In this document: piece by piece, positions 15,948 to 23,700 of the stretch
How positions within the stretch are numbered: the stretch's first letter is position 1
How the letters are laid out: each line of letters starts with the position of its first letter
DNA from: Verrucomicrobiota bacterium
GTDB taxonomy: Bacteria; Verrucomicrobiota; Verrucomicrobiia; Chthoniobacterales; Terrimicrobiaceae
Reading direction: 5' to 3'
DNA length: 38,637 nucleotides
Assembly: GCA_017305195.1 (NCBI GenBank)
Contig: JAFKMU010000049.1
Coordinates: forward strand, 1-38,637
The notes under the pieces: generated by a model
The model's database searches: none
The model's input: only the letters and a program-made list of their open reading frames with translations
What the model was told of the DNA's origin: nothing
Translations under genes and position numbers: made by a program

Positions 15948-15971
15948 GTCGCCACTCGAATGAGTGGCGAC
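15948..15971 (-). repeat. 10-bp perfect hairpin overlapping the tRNA-Glu 3' end
   Basis: GTCGCCACTC (15948-15957) and GAGTGGCGAC (15962-15971) are exact inverted copies around GAAT. The second arm covers the last bases of the acceptor stem, the discriminator and the encoded CCA. On the tRNA transcript the trailer can therefore pair with the 3' end of the tRNA. No T-tract follows. Confidence 0.7.
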
Positions 15972-16040
15972 CCTAACGGGATTCGAACCCGTGTTACCGC
16001 CGTGAAAGGGCGGTGTCCTAGGCCACTGGACGATAGGGTC
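15965..16040 (-). tRNA. tRNA-Glu (anticodon UUC)
   Basis: The minus strand gives a complete cloverleaf. The acceptor stem GACCCTA pairs with TAGGGTC, the discriminator is G, and CCA is encoded (15965-15967). The anticodon stem CCGCC/GGCGG encloses loop CTTTCAC with anticodon TTC, and the T-arm contains GGTTCGAATCC. The 3' end faces the mobile element, so the gene is the probable integration target, with the 3' part regenerated on insertion. The gene itself appears intact and functional. Confidence 0.97.
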
Positions 16041-16054
16041 GTGCGGGACGGGAG

Positions 16055-16083
16055 AAAATGGGGAAGATTTGGCGCGGAATCAA
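16055..16083 (-). promoter_or_regulatory. Candidate promoter of tRNA-Glu
   Basis: TTGATT (16078-16083, minus strand) and CATTTT (16055-16060) are spaced by 17 bases and end 14 bases before the mature tRNA 5' end. The -10 box is weak, but position and spacing fit. Confidence 0.45.
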
Positions 16084-16177
16084 GAAATTTTATTTGAGAT
16101 TTAGCACGTCGTTCGGAGAGCGGTGAGAGGGGCGCTTGGGCGTGACAGGACGTTGGGGTCGTGCATGATGCGCCGAC

Positions 16178-17467
16178 ATGCATCCGGTTTATTGGAAAAT
16201 TTGCTGGCGGCTGATGCCCATCCTGGTGGGATGCTTCCTCGTCAACTACCTCGACCGGATCAATGTGAGCTTCGCGGCGCTGACGATGTCGGCGGACCTT
16301 GGCTTGAGCGACGCGGCGTATGGATTCGGGGCGGGGATATTTTTCCTCGGGTACTTTCTGTTCGAGGTGCCGAGCAACCTTGCTCTTTACATGGTCGGGC
16401 CGAGAATGTGGTTTGCGCGCATCGTTTTGAGCTGGGGCGTGGTGTCGGCGGCGACGGCGCTGGTGCGCGATCCGTGGCATTTTTATCTCGTTCGGTTTCT
16501 GCTTGGGGTGGCCGAGGCCGGATTCTTTCCGGGGGTCATGCTCTATATCACATGGTGGTTTCCCTCGGAACTGCGCGCGCGGATCGTGGGGGTGTTTCTT
16601 CTGGCTGTGCCGGTGGCCGGGATACTGGGAGGGCCGGTGTCTGGTTGGATACTGGAGCGGTTTGGGGAGTTCGGCGGGCTGCGTGGCTGGCAGTGGCTTT
16701 TTATCCTGGAGAGCGCTCCGTGCCTCCTTTTGACTGTGTGGGTCTGGACGAGTCTGCCCAATCGTCCTCGGGATGCGCGCTGGCTCTCGAGCCTGGAAAA
16801 GATGCTCGTCGAGAGCGCGATCTCGCTGGAGGACGAGGCGCGCGCCCGTCTCGGCGCGCCGGAGACGATCTGGGGAGCCTTTCGCAAGCCGATCGTCTGG
16901 AAGCTTTGCGCGACGTACTTTTGTTCAGCGATGGGGCTCTATGGTTTGTCGTTTTGGCTGCCGCAGATCATCCGGGAGTTCGGCGTGAAGGCGCCGCTTG
17001 AGATCGGATTGTACTCGATGATCCCGTGGGCGATCGCCGCTGTGGCGATGCTTTTGGTCGGGGCGAGTTCCGACAGGACAGGGGAGAGGAGATGGCATGC
17101 GATCCTTTCCGCGCTCGCGGCCGCGCTGGGTTTTGGCATCTGCCTGATGACCCGCAATCCGCTCCTCGACATGGCTGGGATTTCCATCGCGGCGGCGGGT
17201 GTGATGGCGATCGATGCGGTCCAGTGGGCCATGCCTGCGGCGGCTCTCAATGCCACGGCGGCGGCTGCGGGGGTCGCGCTGATCAATTCCTTCGGGAACC
17301 TGGGCGGTTTCTTCAGTCCGACGATCATCGGTTTTATCTCCCAGCGGACCGGGAGTCCAGAGATGGGGCAGGCGGTTACGATTGCCGCGATGGTGGTCGC
17401 GGCGGTTATCATTTTTGCCTTCCGCTCCCTGCAGCCTCCGAGGTTGTCGGGAAAAGAAGTGGCGTAG
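16178..17467 (+). CDS. MFS transporter, anion:cation symporter type
   Basis: This 429-aa inner-membrane protein has about 12 hydrophobic segments in two halves with a central loop near residue 200. The N-terminal CFLVNYLDRINVSFAALTM is a hallmark of the anion:cation symporter family, whose members take up organic acids such as glucarate, galactonate, tartrate or phthalate. GYFLFEVPSNLAL and FLLGVAEAGFFPGVMLYITWWFP are further family motifs. The substrate cannot be told. It is the first chromosomal gene after the tRNA and lies 49 bp upstream of hemB, without obvious functional link. Confidence 0.9.
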   Translation: MHPVYWKICWRLMPILVGCFLVNYLDRINVSFAALTMSADLGLSDAAYGFGAGIFFLGYFLFEVPSNLALYMVGPRMWFARIVLSWGVVSAATALVRDPWHFYLVRFLLGVAEAGFFPGVMLYITWWFPSELRARIVGVFLLAVPVAGILGGPVSGWILERFGEFGGLRGWQWLFILESAPCLLLTVWVWTSLPNRPRDARWLSSLEKMLVESAISLEDEARARLGAPETIWGAFRKPIVWKLCATYFCSAMGLYGLSFWLPQIIREFGVKAPLEIGLYSMIPWAIAAVAMLLVGASSDRTGERRWHAILSALAAALGFGICLMTRNPLLDMAGISIAAAGVMAIDAVQWAMPAAALNATAAAAGVALINSFGNLGGFFSPTIIGFISQRTGSPEMGQAVTIAAMVVAAVIIFAFRSLQPPRLSGKEVA

Positions 17468-17516
17468 GGCGGGGCGGGGGGCGATAATCGCTCCTTCGAT
17501 CATTTTGGCTGCAAGC

Positions 17517-18506
17517 ATGAACCTACCTATCCGTCCCCGCCGCCTCCGTCGTACCGCTCCTCTCCGCCGCATGGTTCGCGAAACCGTGCTAACCCCGGAG
17601 TCGTTCATTTATCCGCTTTTCGTTCATGCCGGAGCGGATGCCATAGATATCGTCTCGATGCCCGGCGTCCGGCGACTGCCGGTAGGCTGTTTGCTGGAGG
17701 AGTGCGAGGCGGCCTGGGCGCTGGGGATTCCTGCCGTGGCGATTTTCCCGGCTATTGCTCCGGATTTGAAGGACGCACTGGGCTCACATAGCCTTGAGGC
17801 GGGAAATATTCTCTTCCAGGCGGTGAGGGAGGTGAAAAAGGCTCTTCCCGAGATGGTTGTCATCACGGATGTGGCGCTCGATCCGTACACGAGCCATGGC
17901 CATGATGGGGTCCTGAGCGCGGATGGCTCGGAGGTCGCAAATGACGAGACTGTGGCGATCCTCTGCGAGCTTGCGGTCAAGGAGGCCGAAGCGGGCGCGG
18001 ATATCGTCGCGCCTTCCGACATGATGGATGGCAGGGTGGGCGAGATTCGCTCGGCGCTCGATGCTGCGGGATTTGAGAAAACGATCATCCTCTCCTACGC
18101 CGCAAAGTATGCCTCCGCTTACTATGGGCCTTTTCGCGATGCGGTGGGCAGCAAGATCGGCAAGGATGCGATCAGCAAGGCAACCTACCAGATGGACCCG
18201 GCCAATGTGAGGGAGGCGGCCCGGGAGGTCGCCCTCGATGTGGCCGAGGGTGCCGATATGGTCATGGTGAAGCCCGCGGGAGCGTACCTCGATGTGATCC
18301 GTGCCGTGCGCGAGGTGACTGACCTGCCCCTGGCTGCGTACCAGGTGAGCGGGGAGTATTCTCAGATCCACGCGGCGGCAAAGCTGGGCTGGCTGGATTA
18401 CGAGCGCACCCGCGACGAATCGCTGCTCGCGATCAAGCGCGCGGGTGCTGACATGATCCTGACGTACTTTGCCCGCGAGGTCGCGGCCAAGCTCGCCCGG
18501 GCCTAG
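17517..18506 (+). CDS. hemB: Delta-aminolevulinic acid dehydratase (porphobilinogen synthase)
   Basis: HemB condenses two 5-aminolevulinate molecules to porphobilinogen in heme and corrinoid synthesis. The 329-aa protein has both active-site lysines: K197 in ILSYAAKYAS and K252 in VMVKPAGAYLD. The metal-binding segment reads DVALDPYTSHGHDG. The three zinc cysteines of the classical enzyme are replaced by Ala, Asp and Asp, so this is the aspartate-rich type that does not use catalytic zinc and probably depends on Mg. The ATG at 17517 gives the usual family N-terminus (RPRRLRRTAPLRRMV). Its stop overlaps the convergent GspE-like stop in the bases CTAG. Confidence 0.96.
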   Translation: MNLPIRPRRLRRTAPLRRMVRETVLTPESFIYPLFVHAGADAIDIVSMPGVRRLPVGCLLEECEAAWALGIPAVAIFPAIAPDLKDALGSHSLEAGNILFQAVREVKKALPEMVVITDVALDPYTSHGHDGVLSADGSEVANDETVAILCELAVKEAEAGADIVAPSDMMDGRVGEIRSALDAAGFEKTIILSYAAKYASAYYGPFRDAVGSKIGKDAISKATYQMDPANVREAAREVALDVAEGADMVMVKPAGAYLDVIRAVREVTDLPLAAYQVSGEYSQIHAAAKLGWLDYERTRDESLLAIKRAGADMILTYFAREVAAKLARA

Positions 18507-20197
18507 GTGTACTTGACGACTTCCTCGATGGTGGTGAGACCATCGTAGATCGAGCGCAGACCGTCCTCGCGGAGGGTGGTCATGCCGAGTTCGATGGCCT
18601 TTTGGCGCATCAAGACGCCGGGGGCTCGGTCGTTGATCATCTCGCGGAGCGGGTCGCTGATTTTCAGCAACTCGTAGATGCCTTTGCGTCCCTTGTACCC
18701 GGTGTTATTGCAGACGTCGCAGCCCTTGCCGAAGTAGAAGTTCTTGTCGCCGATGTCATGCACCGACAACCCGAGCGATTGGAGCACCTGCTCGGTCGGC
18801 TCGTAGGGAGTGCGGCACGAGGTGCAAATACGGCGAATGAGTCGCTGTGCCAGCACGCACTCAAGGGAGGCGGAGATGAGGAACGGCTCCACGCCCATGT
18901 CCATGAGACGGGTGACCGCACCGGTTGAGTCGTTCGTATGGAGGGTCGTAAATACCAGGTGACCCGTGAGCGAGGCCTGGATGGCGATCTGGGCCGTCTC
19001 GGTGTCGCGAGTCTCTCCCACGAGGATGCGGTCAGGGTCCTGACGCAGGAAGGCGCGCAGGATGCGGCCAAAGGTCATGCCGATGGCATCATTGATCGGC
19101 ACCTGGATGATGCCGTCGATCTCGTATTCCACCGGGTCCTCGGCAGTGAGGAGCTTGGTGTCGATCGTGTTGATTTTGCGCAGGCAGGAATACAGTGTCG
19201 TCGTCTTGCCCGAACCCGTCGGGCCGGTGACGATGAAGATGCCATTTGGCTTTTCGATGACCTCGAGGATGTAATTGTAGATGTACTCGGGCATGCCGAG
19301 GCTCTCAAGGTCGAGGTTCACGCTGGAGCGGTCGAGCACGCGAAGCACCACGCTTTCGCCGAAGGCCGTGGGCAGAGTCGATACGCGAAGGTCGATTTGT
19401 TTGCCATTCACCACGCGCTGGATGCGTCCGTCCTGCGGGAGGCGGCGCTCGGCGATGTTGAGGTTGGACATGACCTTGACGCGGGAGATAACCGGCAGGG
19501 CGAGATGGCGCGGCGGCGGGTCCATCTCATAGAGCGCGCCGTCGACGCGATAACGAATCTTGAATTCCGTCTCGAACGGCTCGAAGTGAATGTCGCTCGC
19601 GCGGGCCGCGATGGCTTTGTCGAGGATGAGATCGACGAAGCGGATGATCGGGGCCGCATTGGCCTCCTGAGCGGCTGCCTGGGCGTTGAACTCCTCCTCG
19701 TTGCCCTCCCGGAGCGTGAGCTCTGCGGAGTCGCCGAGTTGCGAGAGCACGTCGTCGAGGCTGGTGGCCTCGGAACCATAGTACTCATCAATCATCGCCC
19801 GCACCTTGGAGGGCGGCGCGACCATGAGGTGAATCTCGCGACCGAGGGCGAAGCGCAGGTCTTCCACGGCCTGCGCGTTCATCGGGTCGACCAGCACGAT
19901 GTAGATCGTGTTCTGCGAAGCGCCGATGGGCATCGCGCCATGCAGGCGGGCCAGGCCGCCGGGGATGAGGTGCAGGATTTCCGAAGCGCCGTCAAAGTGG
20001 ACCAGATCGGCCACCTCGGTGCCGAGCGAGTCGGCGATTACCTGGTAAAACTGAGCCTCGGTGATCAGGCCGCTCTCGATCATGACGGTCTCGATCGGGC
20101 GGTCCGTAGTGGCGACCTCCTGTACGAAAGAGTGGGCGGTTTCCGGACTCAGGTAGCCGGCCTCGACAAAGATGTCTGTGACTTGTTTGGCGTCCAT
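18503..20197 (-). CDS. GspE/PilB-family secretion or pilus assembly ATPase (second of tandem)
   Basis: This 564-aa hexameric ATPase would power type II secretion or type IV pilus extension from the cytoplasm. An N-terminal MshEN/GspE-N domain covers about 1-145. The ATPase core holds ASDIHFEP, Walker A GPTGSGKTT (325-333), an Asp box near LTAEDPVEYE, Walker B RILVGETRD and the His box HLVFTTLHTND. A tetracysteine zinc site follows (CTSC and CDVC). It starts one base after the stop of a closely related upstream gene, so the pair is an operon made by duplication. Which one acts in pili or secretion is not decided by sequence. It is convergent with hemB. Confidence 0.92.
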   Translation of the reverse strand: MDAKQVTDIFVEAGYLSPETAHSFVQEVATTDRPIETVMIESGLITEAQFYQVIADSLGTEVADLVHFDGASEILHLIPGGLARLHGAMPIGASQNTIYIVLVDPMNAQAVEDLRFALGREIHLMVAPPSKVRAMIDEYYGSEATSLDDVLSQLGDSAELTLREGNEEEFNAQAAAQEANAAPIIRFVDLILDKAIAARASDIHFEPFETEFKIRYRVDGALYEMDPPPRHLALPVISRVKVMSNLNIAERRLPQDGRIQRVVNGKQIDLRVSTLPTAFGESVVLRVLDRSSVNLDLESLGMPEYIYNYILEVIEKPNGIFIVTGPTGSGKTTTLYSCLRKINTIDTKLLTAEDPVEYEIDGIIQVPINDAIGMTFGRILRAFLRQDPDRILVGETRDTETAQIAIQASLTGHLVFTTLHTNDSTGAVTRLMDMGVEPFLISASLECVLAQRLIRRICTSCRTPYEPTEQVLQSLGLSVHDIGDKNFYFGKGCDVCNNTGYKGRKGIYELLKISDPLREMINDRAPGVLMRQKAIELGMTTLREDGLRSIYDGLTTIEEVVKYT

Positions 20198-20198
20198 G

Positions 20199-21869
20199 TT
20201 AGTCGGAATCTGTCATGGTGGTGGTGATGACCTCCTCGGCGGTGGTCATGCCGGAGAGAACCTTGCGGATGCCATCCTCACGGAGGGTGCGCATGCCGAG
20301 TTCGCGAGCGCGAGCGCGGAGCTGTACCGTCGTCGCGTTGTTAATGATCATGTGGCGGACCTCGTCATCGATCTGGAACAGCTCAAAGATGCCGCGGCGT
20401 CCTTTGTAGCCCTTGCCCCGGCAGGATTCGCAGCCGTGCGGTTTCATAACAGATGATCCTGCCAACTGACCGGAATCGATGCGGAGGGTGCGGGCTTCGT
20501 ACTCCGTGAGTTCGGTCGGCTGTTTGCAGTTCGGGCAGAGTCGGCGGACGAGACGCTGGGCGAGGGCCGCCCGGACGGAGCTGGAAACCAGAAATGGCTT
20601 GATGCCGATATCAACCAGACGTGCGATGGCGCCCGGTGCGTCGTTCGTGTGCAGTGTGGAGAGCACGAGGTGACCGGTGAGGCTGGCGTTGATGGCGATG
20701 CTCGCGGTCTCCATGTCTCGAATCTCACCGATCATGATGATGTTCGGAGCCTGGCGCAGGATGGAGCGCAGGGCGGCGGGGAAGGTCATGCCGATCTCGG
20801 AGTTCACTGGCACCTGGTTGATGCCGCTGAGCTGGTACTCCACCGGGTCCTCGACCGTGATGATCTTGCGATCCGGCTTGTTCATGTAGTGGAGCGACGC
20901 ATAAAGCGTCGTCGTCTTGCCAGATCCCGTCGGCCCGGTGACGAGCAGGATGCCGTCGGGCAGATTGATCAGCCGTTCAAACTTGAGCTGATCGTCGGAG
21001 AGGAAACCGAGGTCGGGCAGACCCAGCATGAGCGAGGTCTTGTCGAGGATACGCATGACGATGCTCTCGCCATGCACGGTGGGGATGCTCGATACGCGCA
21101 GGTCGAGCGCCTTCTGGCCGAGCTTGACCTGGATGCGTCCGTCCTGCGGGATGCGTTTTTCCGCGATGCTCATCGAGCCCGACATGATCTTGAGTCGGCT
21201 GATGATGGCGGAGTGCAGCTTCTTCGGAGGGCTCTGCATTTCCTGGAGCACGCCGTCGATGCGGAAGCGCACGCGGAATTTCGTCTCCAGGGGCTCGAGG
21301 TGAATATCCGACGCCCGGTTGTTGTAGGCCTCGAGGAGGAGCATCGACACCATCTTGATGATCGGTGCGTCGCCTTCGGTCGTTTCGATGTCGCTGGTAT
21401 CCCCGAGGACCATCGTATCGTCCTGTCCCGAGCCCTCAGCGCCCGTGCCGTAAAAATCCTGGATGGCCTTGGTGATCGCATCCGGCGTCGCGCAGACGTA
21501 CTCCACATCGCGGTTGAGCACGAACGAAAGGTCGTCCATGGACTGCATGTCGAGCGGATCGCTGACGGCCACGACCAGGGTATCCTCATGCAGGGCGATG
21601 GGGACGGCGCGATAACGCCTCGCCGCATCGAGCCCCATGATCTCAAGGACGTCCGGGGGAGGTGCGACGGAGGCGAGGTCGACGAATTCCATGCCGTTTT
21701 GGGCGGCAAGGGTCCGAGTGATGTCCTCCTGGGTGAGGACACCCTCGTCGACGAGGGCTTTGAGAACGTTGCCGTCACCAGCCTTGGCTCGGGCGTCCTC
21801 GAGCTGACTGCCGGTGATCAGGCCGACATCCTGGAGAATCTCAACGATGTAGTCTTCGTTATGGGCCAC
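20199..21869 (-). CDS. GspE/PilB-family secretion or pilus assembly ATPase (first of tandem)
   Basis: This 556-aa protein has the same layout as its downstream neighbour: an N-terminal MshEN-type domain, a variable linker with Asp/Glu (GSGQDDTMVLGD), then the ATPase core with RASDIHLEP, GPTGSGKTT, TVEDPVEYQ, IMIGEIRD and HLVLSTLHTND. The zinc cysteines are CPNC and CESC. It starts with GTG at 21869 and is divergent from the adk-like gene across 120 bp. Other pilus genes (pilC, pilT, pilins) are not adjacent. Two different paralogues in one operon suggest a double motor or two secretion substrates. Confidence 0.92.
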   Translation of the reverse strand: MAHNEDYIVEILQDVGLITGSQLEDARAKAGDGNVLKALVDEGVLTQEDITRTLAAQNGMEFVDLASVAPPPDVLEIMGLDAARRYRAVPIALHEDTLVVAVSDPLDMQSMDDLSFVLNRDVEYVCATPDAITKAIQDFYGTGAEGSGQDDTMVLGDTSDIETTEGDAPIIKMVSMLLLEAYNNRASDIHLEPLETKFRVRFRIDGVLQEMQSPPKKLHSAIISRLKIMSGSMSIAEKRIPQDGRIQVKLGQKALDLRVSSIPTVHGESIVMRILDKTSLMLGLPDLGFLSDDQLKFERLINLPDGILLVTGPTGSGKTTTLYASLHYMNKPDRKIITVEDPVEYQLSGINQVPVNSEIGMTFPAALRSILRQAPNIIMIGEIRDMETASIAINASLTGHLVLSTLHTNDAPGAIARLVDIGIKPFLVSSSVRAALAQRLVRRLCPNCKQPTELTEYEARTLRIDSGQLAGSSVMKPHGCESCRGKGYKGRRGIFELFQIDDEVRHMIINNATTVQLRARARELGMRTLREDGIRKVLSGMTTAEEVITTTMTDSD

Positions 21870-21953
21870 GGTGTGGGAGGGTGTCAGAACAGGTTAGGGG
21901 CAAAGGTCCAAAATCACCGCGATGGCTTGCAGGGTCAATGAACTTTTGCAGGA

Positions 21954-21982
21954 TTGCGCCTCTTTCTTCTTGATGGTAGAAT
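21954..21982 (+). promoter_or_regulatory. Candidate promoter of the adk-like gene, close to the start codon
   Basis: TTGCGC (21954-21959) and TAGAAT (21977-21982) are separated by exactly 17 bases. The expected start of transcription, about 7 bases after TAGAAT, falls on or next to the GTG at 21990. The transcript may therefore be leaderless. Confidence 0.45.
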
Positions 21983-21989
21983 TCACCGG

Positions 21990-22613
21990 GTGTCCCTCAA
22001 ATACAGAACCTACCTGATCTTTGGCGCGCCCGGCAGCGGCAAAGGCACCCAAGGCCGCACGCTCGGTACGATTCCGCGATTCTTTCACTGTGCATGCGGA
22101 GATGTGTTTCGCTCGATCGATACCCGTACGCCGCTCGGCAAAGCGTTCATTGAATACTCGAGCCGAGGTGAACTGGTCCCGGACGAAGTCACGGTCCAGC
22201 TCTGGCGTGTGCGTATCGAGCAGTGCGTCGACGCTCATGAGTTCAAGCCCGACATCGATTTCCTCGTCCTCGATGGCATTCCCCGCAATGTCCGGCAGGC
22301 CGAGCTTCTCGAGCCCTTTCTCGACGTACGAAAAATCTTTCACCTGAGCTGCCCCGATCGCGACAAGCTGGTGGCCCGGCTGAAAAAGCGGGCCATCAAA
22401 GACAATCGTCTCGACGACGCCAACGAGGAGGTCATTCGCCGCCGTCTCAAGACCTACGAGGAAGAGTCCAAGCCGGTGCTCGATCACTACGGCTCTGATC
22501 TCATCGTCAACATCGATGCGATGGAGTCGCCGGTCCTCGTGCTGACGAAGATCCTTTCCGAGATCGTCGCCACGCGCCAGAGCCCGACCGAGTTCACCGA
22601 GACTGCGGGATAG
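21990..22613 (+). CDS. adk: Adenylate kinase-like nucleoside monophosphate kinase
   Basis: The 207-aa protein has the P-loop GAPGSGKGT at residues 12-20, the NMP-binding CGDVFRSID segment, DGIPRNVRQAE (family DGFPR motif with Ile for Phe) and a short LID region, KKRAIKDNRLDDANEEVIRRRLKTY. These assign it to adenylate kinases, which interconvert ATP+AMP and 2 ADP. The LID is of the short type without zinc cysteines. The start is taken as GTG at 21990, just before LKYRTYLIFG; the upstream TTG would use bases that form the promoter-like -35 box. It is followed by fmt after 66 bp. It could be a paralogue rather than the main adk, as that gene more often sits with secY. Confidence 0.82.
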   Translation: MSLKYRTYLIFGAPGSGKGTQGRTLGTIPRFFHCACGDVFRSIDTRTPLGKAFIEYSSRGELVPDEVTVQLWRVRIEQCVDAHEFKPDIDFLVLDGIPRNVRQAELLEPFLDVRKIFHLSCPDRDKLVARLKKRAIKDNRLDDANEEVIRRRLKTYEEESKPVLDHYGSDLIVNIDAMESPVLVLTKILSEIVATRQSPTEFTETAG

Positions 22614-22679
22614 GCGGTCGTCCTCGGGAATTGCGATATACGCTTGTTTGGCCGCGCCTAAACCGGCATTCACACTGCG

Positions 22680-23627
22680 ATGTCGCAGTTGAGAATTGTC
22701 TTCATGGGTACCGGGGAGATCGGTGCGCCGTCGCTTCGCGCCCTGGTCGATGCCGGGCATGATGTCGTGGCGGTATACACGCAGCCCGACCGGTCGGCGG
22801 GACGCGACATGAAGCTGCGCCCGTCGCCGATCAAGATCGCGGCCCGGGACCTCGGCCTGACGGTGCTGCAACCGGAGAAGATTCGCCGGGAGGAGGAGGT
22901 CGGGCAGTTGAAGGCCTTTCAGGCCGATCTGGCTGTCGTGGTCGCCTACGGCCAGATCCTCCCGAAAAGTGTGCTGGAAACCCCGAGGCATGGCTGCTGG
23001 AACATTCACGCATCGCTGCTCCCCCGGCATCGGGGAGCGGCCCCTATTCAGGCGGCGATCCTCGCTGGCGATGCGGAAAGCGGAGTTACCATCATGCAGA
23101 TGGACGAGGGACTCGATACCGGGCCCATCCTGGTGCAGGAGGCTTTTGCCCTGCATCGTCACGAGACCGGAGGATCGCTGCACGACCGGCTCGGGGCGCA
23201 GGCCCCGGGGTTGCTCTTGCAGGCCATCGCCGGATTTCAGGCGGGAACGCTTCATCCCCGCCCGCAGGATTCCGCGCTCTCGACCTATGCCCCGAAGCTT
23301 TCCCGGGAAAACGGTCGCATCGACTGGACCCTGAGCGCGGTCGAGATCGATCGCCAGATCCGAGCGTTCACTCCATGGCCTGGAGCATTTACCACCGTGG
23401 ATCACGGCGGCCAGTCCGTCGTATTGAAGGTTCACCGTTCCGCCCTGGCCCGGTCGGCAAAGGGCGAGCCGGGGACGGTGCTGAGGGCGGACCGGCGAGG
23501 CATCCTCGTAGCGGCTGGAGTCGGCGGCATCCTGCTGCTCCAGGTCCAGGCTCCCGGCGGCAAGCGGCTCGCGGCCCATCACTATCTGCTGGGACGCCCC
23601 GTTCCCGAGGGCTCGCGCCTCGGGTGA
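22680..23627 (+). CDS. fmt: Methionyl-tRNA formyltransferase
   Basis: Fmt formylates initiator Met-tRNA with 10-formyl-tetrahydrofolate. The 315-aa protein has the full family structure. The N-terminus is LRIVFMGTGEIGAPSLRAL. AYGQILPKSVLE and NIHASLLPRHRGAAPIQ carry the active-site Asn, His and loop, followed by GVTIMQMDEGLDTGPIL. The C-terminal oligonucleotide-binding-like domain begins near residue 205. The ATG at 22680 gives a standard start. It lies in a plus-strand row with the adk-like gene, pyrH and frr, all growth functions. Confidence 0.97.
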   Translation: MSQLRIVFMGTGEIGAPSLRALVDAGHDVVAVYTQPDRSAGRDMKLRPSPIKIAARDLGLTVLQPEKIRREEEVGQLKAFQADLAVVVAYGQILPKSVLETPRHGCWNIHASLLPRHRGAAPIQAAILAGDAESGVTIMQMDEGLDTGPILVQEAFALHRHETGGSLHDRLGAQAPGLLLQAIAGFQAGTLHPRPQDSALSTYAPKLSRENGRIDWTLSAVEIDRQIRAFTPWPGAFTTVDHGGQSVVLKVHRSALARSAKGEPGTVLRADRRGILVAAGVGGILLLQVQAPGGKRLAAHHYLLGRPVPEGSRLG

Positions 23628-23674
23628 TTCGCAATCCGCGCCTGCGGTTGTACATTTGCCTTTCCTTGCTCGCC

Positions 23675-23692
23675 CGGATGCGTTTTCATCCG
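23675..23692 (+). promoter_or_regulatory. Small hairpin just upstream of pyrH start
   Basis: CGGATG (23675-23680) and CATCCG (23687-23692) form a perfect 6-bp stem with loop CGTTTT. It ends 8 bases before the pyrH ATG at 23701 and thus occupies the usual Shine-Dalgarno position. No clear Shine-Dalgarno is otherwise visible. Confidence 0.3.
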
Positions 23693-23700
23693 CGCAGTCC

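Larger units (their letters stand above)
1..15964. mobile_element. Right part of an integrated conjugative/mobilizable element ending at tRNA-Glu
   Basis: This stretch carries an HUH relaxase, a VirD4-type coupling protein, a ribbon-helix-helix accessory protein, a RadC-like protein, a methyltransferase-helicase giant and a Toprim protein. That set is typical of integrative conjugative elements and large mobilizable elements. It stops at the 3' end of a tRNA-Glu gene, beyond which only housekeeping genes are seen. Base composition looks more AT-rich than in the genes right of the tRNA (judged by eye, not computed). The left end, the integrase and any type IV secretion genes are not in the window. 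Calling it an ICE rather than an IME or integrated plasmid is therefore inference. The cargo at 12861-15640 could in part be older genomic-island DNA. Confidence 0.75.
15641..15964. other. Gene-free att-like region between kinase gene and tRNA-Glu
   Basis: These 324 bases contain no believable gene. They hold an inverted repeat ATTTTC/GAAAAT (15708-15725), the word TGCATTTTGG twice (15800-15809 and 15883-15892), three GGTAACA repeats, a hairpin with a T-run, and a hairpin reaching into the tRNA. Such a density of short repeats next to a tRNA 3' end fits the arm-binding region of an attachment site. It also has to hold the promoter of the kinase-like gene. Confidence 0.6.

Noticed and set aside
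15829..15971. Repeats near the tRNA as a CRISPR array
   Set aside because: The units are only 7-10 bases with 10-11 base spacing. There are no spacers of CRISPR length and no cas genes.
18938..20227. 429-aa and similar plus-strand ORFs opposite the GspE-like genes (also 20649-21941)
   Set aside because: They mirror the ATPase genes in the opposite strand and show only low-complexity Asp/Val/His/Gly-rich sequence.
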